Below, one piece after another: positions 8,423 through 12,816 of a DNA stretch of 12,816 bases. Within the stretch, counting starts at the first letter, position 1. Each line of letters opens with the position of its first letter. A program made the translations under genes and the position numbers. The stretch covers positions 1 through 12,816 of the forward strand of contig CAMLEX010000051.1 in assembly GCA_946479055.1 (NCBI GenBank), given 5' to 3'. Below the pieces are notes generated by a model. That model worked only from the letters and a program-made list of their open reading frames with translations, was not told where the DNA came from and did not search any database. Source of the DNA: an uncultured Bacteroidota bacterium. GTDB lineage: Bacteria; Bacteroidota; Bacteroidia; Chitinophagales; Chitinophagaceae.

Positions 8423-9697
8423 ATGAGAAGAATAAGCATCATTGGCTTTGGAAAAATAGGGCAGGCAATAGCAGCGAATATCCTGAAGCAGGATATCCAT
8501 GTAATAGCTATTGATTCCAATACAGGATTGCAAAAGATTTTTAAAAACGATGAGTATGAAACTAAAGAGCCAGGTTTAAAAGATATACTAACTCTTGCTT
8601 ATAAGAATACCAACCTGTTGATTGCAGATGATTTTAGTTTGGTAAAAGGCAGTGATGCTATCATTATTTCCCTTCCATTTATGATAGATAATCAAAAGAA
8701 AACTTTGGATGAAGCTTTTCTCAGGACTATTAAGGAGGTAGCTGCGTTTACAGAAAATAAAACAGTAATTATTATTGAAACATCAGTTCCGGTCGGTTTT
8801 GGCAGAAATAGTGTTTTGCCTGTTATCGAATCGAAGGGCAAACTGCATGGCAAGGATTTTTTGCTGGCGCACAGCCCGGAAAGGATCAAGAGCGGAACAA
8901 TGCTGGAACAACTATCGCAAATTCCAAAAGTGATTGGTGGTGTTTCACAAGAGGCAACGGATAAAGCATATGAAATATACCAATGGTTCTTTGATAAAAA
9001 GATCTTGCACCGGGTGGAAAGTATTGAAGCGGCAGAAATGCTGAAGCTGGCGGGTATGATCTATCGCGATGTGAATATTGCTTTATCTAATCAACTGGCT
9101 CAGTTTGCCAATGCGGCCCATATTGATTTTGCTAACCTGATACCATTGATCAATACTGACAGGGAAGCTAATTTACTACAACCCGGAATTGGTGTTGGTG
9201 GTCATTGCACTCCTGTATATCCATATTTTCTAATGGAAAATTTTAAACAGGCCGGGCTTGATTTTACATTAGCACGGCAAAGCCGATTGATCAATGATGG
9301 AATGGCTGAATATGCAGTATCCTTAATAGAGGAGAAAGTGAAAACAAAAAAAGCACTCTTACTCGGTTTATGTTTTCGTCCCAATGTAAAAGAAGATGCT
9401 CTGAGCACTACTTATCTGCTGCATGATGTTCTTTTGAAATCAGGCTTTGAAGTGGTGGTGCATGACGTTGAATTTTCTGAAAATGAAATAAAGGAAAAAG
9501 GGCTTAGCGCAGCTACTTCAATTTATGAGCATGATGTTGAAGTTGTTTTTTTAGTTACTATGCACAAGGAATATCAGCAACTTGATTTTGACAGATTAGC
9601 CCGGATTGGTGTAAGGTTTTTTGTAGATGGCCGAAATAACACCGACAAAACTAAAGTTGAGAATGCCGGCATTGAATATATGGGAATCGGTCATTAA
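8423..9697 (+). CDS. Nucleotide-sugar 6-dehydrogenase (UDP-HexNAc/UDP-Glc dehydrogenase family)
   Basis: An NAD-dependent enzyme of the UDP-glucose/GDP-mannose dehydrogenase family, which oxidises C6 of a nucleotide sugar twice to give the uronic acid; it most resembles the WbpA/WecC branch. 424 residues from ATG 8423, chosen because the Rossmann motif GFGKIG (8-13) then begins right after the first strand; a GTG at 8408 would add only five residues, and GGAAAA lies just before the ATG. Visible motifs are ETSVP (119-123), SPER (151-154), AEMLKLAGMIYRDVNIALSN with Lys208 and Asn218, and GVGGHC with the catalytic Cys262. Two positions look unusual: the stretch after the Cys reads HCTPVYPYFL where HCIPVDPYFL is typical (Tyr266 for Asp), and VKEDALST (322-329) lacks the Arg common in the corresponding DxRES/KxxRYS motif (Ala326). 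The catalytic residues themselves are present, so activity is likely. Third gene of the operon; the substrate is inferred. Confidence 0.88.
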   Translation: MRRISIIGFGKIGQAIAANILKQDIHVIAIDSNTGLQKIFKNDEYETKEPGLKDILTLAYKNTNLLIADDFSLVKGSDAIIISLPFMIDNQKKTLDEAFLRTIKEVAAFTENKTVIIIETSVPVGFGRNSVLPVIESKGKLHGKDFLLAHSPERIKSGTMLEQLSQIPKVIGGVSQEATDKAYEIYQWFFDKKILHRVESIEAAEMLKLAGMIYRDVNIALSNQLAQFANAAHIDFANLIPLINTDREANLLQPGIGVGGHCTPVYPYFLMENFKQAGLDFTLARQSRLINDGMAEYAVSLIEEKVKTKKALLLGLCFRPNVKEDALSTTYLLHDVLLKSGFEVVVHDVEFSENEIKEKGLSAATSIYEHDVEVVFLVTMHKEYQQLDFDRLARIGVRFFVDGRNNTDKTKVENAGIEYMGIGH

Positions 9698-9717
9698 GGA
9701 GAACAGTTGATATTCAG

Positions 9718-10224
9718 TTACAAATTTGTTGATACCTGGGCACTATCAGTATTTGCCGGAGTCTTTTTAAATAACATAACATAGCCGCAAAGATTCTTTT
9801 TCTTCTTTTTATTTACCTGTACAGGTTTCATCATATGAAATTCGGATAGCTTGGGTATGTAGGAGTAAGAAATAACATTGCCATCAACATCGCCCCATCT
9901 CTTCTGTTGAAAAATAACTTGCTTTTCATTCCAGTCAAACATTCTCACTTCATACAATCTCGAAGTGTAATCGCCTATAAAAACAAATTGATACCAGCTT
10001 CCTTGGGTAAGGGGCACTATTACCGGCATTTCAAATTCACTTTCCATGGAAATAGATGCTTCTTTCAATAAAACAAAACCATCTTTTCCATACAAGCCTT
10101 TTAGGCTGTCTACTTGTTTGCTGATCAGATCATCCTGGCAGGATTGTAAACGGATAACATCTTGCGAGAAGGAAAAAATGGATAGAGAAAATAGGGTAGT
10201 TAGCAGGAGAAATGTCTTTTTCAT
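9718..10224 (-). CDS. Small secreted protein of unknown function
   Basis: I do not recognise a named family. The 168-residue protein begins MKKTFLLLTTLFSLSIFSFSQ, a clear Sec signal peptide with a likely cut around residues 20-21; there is no lipobox Cys, so it should be periplasmic or exported rather than a lipoprotein. The mature part is about 147 residues, probably beta-rich (SWYQFVFIGD, RLYEVRMFDWNEKQVIFQQ), with two Cys (29 and 146) that could form a disulfide linking the ends of the domain. A run of five lysines (139-143) lies just before the second Cys. There is no T9SS C-terminal sorting domain. The A-rich leader (CTATAAAAACGAAAT) before the ATG fits this phylum. Its stop lies 20 bases from the stop of the convergent 6-dehydrogenase gene, and its start is 203 bases from the end of the YdfG-like gene, so it is probably transcribed separately. 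Confidence 0.8.
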   Translation of the reverse strand: MKKTFLLLTTLFSLSIFSFSQDVIRLQSCQDDLISKQVDSLKGLYGKDGFVLLKEASISMESEFEMPVIVPLTQGSWYQFVFIGDYTSRLYEVRMFDWNEKQVIFQQKRWGDVDGNVISYSYIPKLSEFHMMKPVQVNKKKKKNLCGYVMLFKKTPANTDSAQVSTNL

Positions 10225-10402
10225 ATTTCGTTTTTATAGGAACTGGATTGCTGATAAAATTATAACACAATTTCCGGGACTTATAATTTTTGCGTTTATA
10301 AATCAGGCATCCCGCACATTTCCTAAGTAGATTAACGACAAATTTGAGACCACACATTTATGGAGCGAACGGGGAATAACGAAAGAATGCTAAGGAATTC
10401 TT

Positions 10403-10426
10403 AAAAAAAAAACGGATACGCTTTTT
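10403..10426 (-). terminator. Probable intrinsic terminator of the YdfG-like gene
   Basis: Read on the minus strand, just past the TGA stop, AAAAAGCG-TATC-CGTTTTTTTTTT can fold into an 8-base-pair stem (including one G-U pair) with a four-base loop, followed by the rest of a run of ten T. The stem is AT-rich and so weak, but position, tight loop and long T-tract are those of a Rho-independent terminator. Confidence 0.5.
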
Positions 10427-10427
10427 C

Positions 10428-11192
10428 TCAACTGTTTTCACGGTTGAAATAGATAGCATCTGCCTGTTGGGTACAGGTAATAACAAGGTCGTTAATGCAG
10501 ACATGCGGAGGTAGAGTGGTACAATAGTAAATAACATCAGCAACATCTATGGCTGAAAGAGGTTCTATTCCGTTATAGACACTTTTTGCGGTAGCTTCAT
10601 CCCCTTTGAAACGTACGATTGCAAACTCAGTTTCAGCAGCACCGGGATGAATGGCCGTTACTTTTATATTATGACGAAGTAAATCTATGCGCATAGACTG
10701 GTTCAATGCATCAACTGCATATTTAGTAGCGCAATACACATTCCCTTTTTCATAAACCTGTTTGCCTGCTACTGATCCCATATTGATGATGTGTCCCTGC
10801 TTATGGACTGCCATCAATTGTGATACCGCCTTTGCTACATACATAAATCCTTTAATATTCGTGTCTACCATTGTATTCCAATCGTTAAGATCGGCTTCAT
10901 CAAAATAATCCCTTCCAATAGCCAGGCCTGCATTGTTGATCAGTACATCAATTTTTTTCCATGTTGATGGTAATGAAGCGATAGAATTGAAAACAGTTTT
11001 TTCTTCTCTGACATCAAAAGGCAATGTTAGTACTGCGATATTGTATTTATTTTCTAAAGAAGTACATAGCTCCTGCAAACGGTCATTTCTTCTGCCGTTC
11101 AGTATAAGATCGTAACCATGTGCGGCAAATTTTTCAGCGCAGGCTTTTCCAAATCCGGATGTGGCGCCTGTAATAAAAACAATTTTTGACAT
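10428..11192 (-). CDS. ydfG: YdfG-like short-chain dehydrogenase (3-hydroxy acid / allo-threonine type)
   Basis: A classical short-chain dehydrogenase/reductase of 254 residues, cytoplasmic, NADP-dependent by the basic residues after strand two (NGRRNDR, 32-38). Motifs are TGATSGFG (8-15) for cofactor binding, NNAG (86-89), the catalytic tetrad Asn112 (DTNIKG), Ser140 (NMGSVAG), Tyr153 and Lys157 (YCATK), and HPG (182-184). The whole length resembles Escherichia coli YdfG as I recall it: SLPSTWKKIDVLINNAGLA, ETEFAIVRFKGD and TLPPHVCIN each have a near counterpart there. YdfG oxidises L-allo-threonine, serine and 3-hydroxy acids, and reduces malonic semialdehyde, but the exact substrate cannot be read here. 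Start ATG at 11192 is the only sensible one, two residues before the first strand. Upstream lies an 85-base gap filled with short-period repeats, with no recognisable TAnnTTTG on the minus strand; it might be read through from the PKD/Ig gene. Confidence 0.9.
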   Translation of the reverse strand: MSKIVFITGATSGFGKACAEKFAAHGYDLILNGRRNDRLQELCTSLENKYNIAVLTLPFDVREEKTVFNSIASLPSTWKKIDVLINNAGLAIGRDYFDEADLNDWNTMVDTNIKGFMYVAKAVSQLMAVHKQGHIINMGSVAGKQVYEKGNVYCATKYAVDALNQSMRIDLLRHNIKVTAIHPGAAETEFAIVRFKGDEATAKSVYNGIEPLSAIDVADVIYYCTTLPPHVCINDLVITCTQQADAIYFNRENS

Positions 11193-11202
11193 TTGTGTTA
11201 AG

Positions 11203-11242
11203 TTGATGAGTTCACAGGTTTACGGGTTCACAAGTTAATGGA
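11203..11242. repeat. Degenerate 8-base tandem repeat
   Basis: Five consecutive 8-base units on the plus strand: TTGATGAG, TTCACAGG, TTTACGGG, TTCACAAG, TTAATGGA. All begin with TT and most end in a purine-rich G-containing half; the three central units follow TTYACRRG. The block lies wholly within the gap between the PKD/Ig gene and the YdfG-like gene, ending 10 bases upstream of the latter's start codon. Confidence 0.6.
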
Positions 11243-11245
11243 TCG

Positions 11246-11272
11246 TTTGAACTCCTTGAACTTTTGGAACTT
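11246..11272. repeat. Degenerate 9-base tandem repeat
   Basis: Three consecutive 9-base units on the plus strand: TTTGAACTC, CTTGAACTT, TTGGAACTT, with a decayed TTAAGC following and running into the stop codon of the PKD/Ig gene. The shared core is TTGAACT. It adjoins the 8-base repeat block, separated by TCG, so almost the entire gap is periodic. Confidence 0.55.
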
Positions 11273-11277
11273 TTAAG

Positions 11278-12816
11278 CTATCGTAACAGCGTCACCGTTC
11301 CTTTCAGAAAAATAGGTTTACCCAAATAGTCTATTGCGCTGACCATCCATACAAACACATTGCTTCCCTGGGGTGTACCAGCAATTTTTCCATCCCAGCC
11401 ATGTTCATTAGTAGTTGTGTTGAATACCATTTGTCCCCACCGGTTAAAAATCCGGAAGTATTTGATCTGCTGTACTCCTACTGCTATCGGTCTTATTACA
11501 TCATTTAATCCATCGCCATTTGGTGTGAAAGCGGATGGAACAAATACATAAGGATTGGTTTTAAAAACCGTTACGGAAACAAATGCGGAATCATAACAAC
11601 CGATTTCATTAAATACCTTAACCATATAATGTATGCTGTCAATTTCCTGACCGTATACACCAATCGGGTTTTTAATAGTAGTGCTATTGAGCCCTGTTGG
11701 GGGCGACCAAATATAACTGACACCTCCTTCCGCATTGAGCTGGAGTGGCTGGCCAACTACTACCATTGTATCATTGCCTGCAAACGGTTGAATTTTTGGT
11801 AAAACAGTTACCAGTACTGTATCATATCCTGGTTTTGGACAACCTTTATTATCAAGGGAAGTTAGAATATACTCCGTAGTTCGAATTGGATAAGCTATTG
11901 GATTAAGGGTATTGGAATTGGTTAATGTACTTACAGGCGACCAGGATAAAGAATCGCCGTCATGCGAGCCATGCAGGTAGGCAGGAGTATTATAACAAAT
12001 AATGGTATCACTTCCTGCATTAGCTACGGGGTAAGGAACAGTTCTAACTAAAATGTTTTCTGTTGCTGTACAACTTCCAATCCTTGCCAACACCTGGTAA
12101 TTGGTAGTCCCGGTTGGCAGGGCCATAGGATTTTGCAATGTGGGATCATTAAATGAAGATGCTGGCACCGACGTCCACTGATGTTGTAGCCCATCACTTA
12201 CTATATTTAGTTGCACTGAATCAGTTAGGCAAATTGTAGTGTCAGGCATAGCACTGGTAGTGACAAACCTGACTACCCGAACCCTGACTGTGTCTGTATT
12301 TACGCAGCCCTGCTCATCAAGATGTACAGAATACGTTGTTGTTGTTGTTGGGTTAACGGTAGGCGTAGCTGTATTGGCGTTAATCATATTTGTAACAGGA
12401 GTCCAGCTAAAGATCCCTGTACCCGATGCCTGCAGTTGTACATTATCTGGAACACAAATAAGGGTGTCCCGAAATGCGAGAGTGATCGGAGGTTTATCTA
12501 TTATTTGTATGGATTTGAAAATGGTATCAAGACAACCTTTGCTGTTACCAACAATGAACCTGACATTTTTAGTTCCGGTATCAGCATAGGTCCAACTGGG
12601 ATTTTTTATATTGGATGTATCCTCAATAGAGTTAGTCTGACCAAAATCCCATCTCCATTTATCAACTACCCCATAATTGGTAGTAGTACGATCTGTAAAC
12701 TGAACAGGATTGAGCAAGCAGACACCGGTAGAAATAAAATCAGGGAAAAATCCCGGCCATACTCTTACAATTGCTGTTGTGGAATCCGAACATTCCTGGT
12801 CGCGGTTAGTTACTAG
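11278..12816 (-). CDS. PKD/Ig-like repeat surface protein with T9SS type-B (gliding motility-associated) C-terminal domain, 5' partial
   Basis: A secreted or cell-surface protein; 512 residues are in the window and the frame stays open to base 12816, so the N-terminus and signal peptide are missing (the first internal start-like codon, TTG at 12717, sits inside a PKD domain and is not the start). Domains in order, in window numbering: a PKD domain at about 25-106 (WRWDFGQ, then SWTYADTGTKNVRF); four Ig-like repeats at about 108-183, 184-260, 261-340 and 341-418, each with a W-x-P or W-T core, an NP turn, a TT-x-Y strand and most with an IC...GC cysteine pair; and the C-terminal domain at about 421-512 with the signature FVPSAFTPNGDGLND, FRIFNRWGQMVF, GWDGK and a final KGTVTLLR. 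That last domain is the gliding-motility-associated (CHU_C, type-B) T9SS sorting signal, which directs export through the SprA-containing translocon and surface retention. The last Ig repeat lacks its first Cys. Ligand and function of the missing part are unknown; adhesion is a reasonable guess. Confidence 0.92.
   Translation of the reverse strand, partial: LVTNRDQECSDSTTAIVRVWPGFFPDFISTGVCLLNPVQFTDRTTTNYGVVDKWRWDFGQTNSIEDTSNIKNPSWTYADTGTKNVRFIVGNSKGCLDTIFKSIQIIDKPPITLAFRDTLICVPDNVQLQASGTGIFSWTPVTNMINANTATPTVNPTTTTTYSVHLDEQGCVNTDTVRVRVVRFVTTSAMPDTTICLTDSVQLNIVSDGLQHQWTSVPASSFNDPTLQNPMALPTGTTNYQVLARIGSCTATENILVRTVPYPVANAGSDTIICYNTPAYLHGSHDGDSLSWSPVSTLTNSNTLNPIAYPIRTTEYILTSLDNKGCPKPGYDTVLVTVLPKIQPFAGNDTMVVVGQPLQLNAEGGVSYIWSPPTGLNSTTIKNPIGVYGQEIDSIHYMVKVFNEIGCYDSAFVSVTVFKTNPYVFVPSAFTPNGDGLNDVIRPIAVGVQQIKYFRIFNRWGQMVFNTTTNEHGWDGKIAGTPQGSNVFVWMVSAIDYLGKPIFLKGTVTLLR

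Noticed and set aside
10275..10314. CGGGA ... TCCCG with TTATAA on both inner sides, upstream of the small secreted protein
   Set aside because: Arms are short and spacing is asymmetric (1 base versus 8 bases between the outer and inner pairs), so no convincing hairpin or operator.
10130..10357. 75-residue minus-strand ORF overlapping the start of the small secreted protein
   Set aside because: It overlaps the signal-peptide coding region in another frame, has no family likeness or coding-like composition, and the secreted protein in the overlapping frame is far more convincing.
12335..12350. GTT trinucleotide tract (about five copies)
   Set aside because: It encodes a Thr run (NPTTTTTY) in an Ig-like repeat. 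Length change would stay in frame, and Thr runs are ordinary in such repeats, so it is not evidence of phase variation.
12239..12816. Two plus-strand ORFs over the PKD/Ig gene (12239-12589 and 12322 to the edge)
   Set aside because: Both are antisense to a frame with clear PKD and Ig repeats. The Cys/Val runs come from the GTT trinucleotide tract on the opposite strand.

Overview
The window is from a Bacteroidota genome, most likely the Chitinophagaceae/Sphingobacteriia side of the phylum (the lineage is an inference). Four things point there: a nearly complete sprA (outer-membrane translocon of the type IX secretion system, T9SS), a protein ending in a gliding-motility/type-B T9SS C-terminal domain, moderate-to-low GC with A-rich rather than Shine-Dalgarno leaders, and exact matches to the Bacteroidota -7 promoter box TAnnTTTG. 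No tRNA, rRNA, CRISPR array, insertion sequence or phage gene is visible. Both ends of the window cut through genes.

Layout, left to right. Bases 3-6773 (+) are sprA without its N-terminus. Bases 6870-9697 (+) hold three closely spaced genes that look like one operon: a Gfo/Idh/MocA sugar dehydrogenase, a WbpD/WlbB-like hexapeptide-repeat N-acetyltransferase and a WbpA/WecC-like nucleotide-sugar 6-dehydrogenase. The remaining genes are all on the minus strand: a small secreted protein of unknown function (9718-10224), a YdfG-like short-chain dehydrogenase (10428-11192) with a plausible intrinsic terminator, and a large PKD/Ig-like repeat protein with a T9SS type-B sorting domain (11278 to the right edge, N-terminus missing). 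The operon and the minus-strand block converge with only 20 bases between stop codons.

How the genes may work together. SprA is the channel through which T9SS cargo leaves the cell, and the PKD/Ig protein is by its C-terminal domain a cargo of that system. The three-gene operon fits the Wbp type of pathway for diacetamido uronic acid nucleotide sugars, except that the required aminotransferase (WbpE type) is absent from the window. In Porphyromonas gingivalis the Wbp/Vim pathway supplies the sugar that links T9SS cargo to the cell surface. A Wbp-like set directly behind sprA is therefore the most interesting hypothesis here, but it rests on gene order and family resemblance only; an ordinary polysaccharide role is equally compatible. 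The 85-base gap at 11193-11277 is filled by two degenerate short-period repeats (8-base and 9-base units) that no gene explains.
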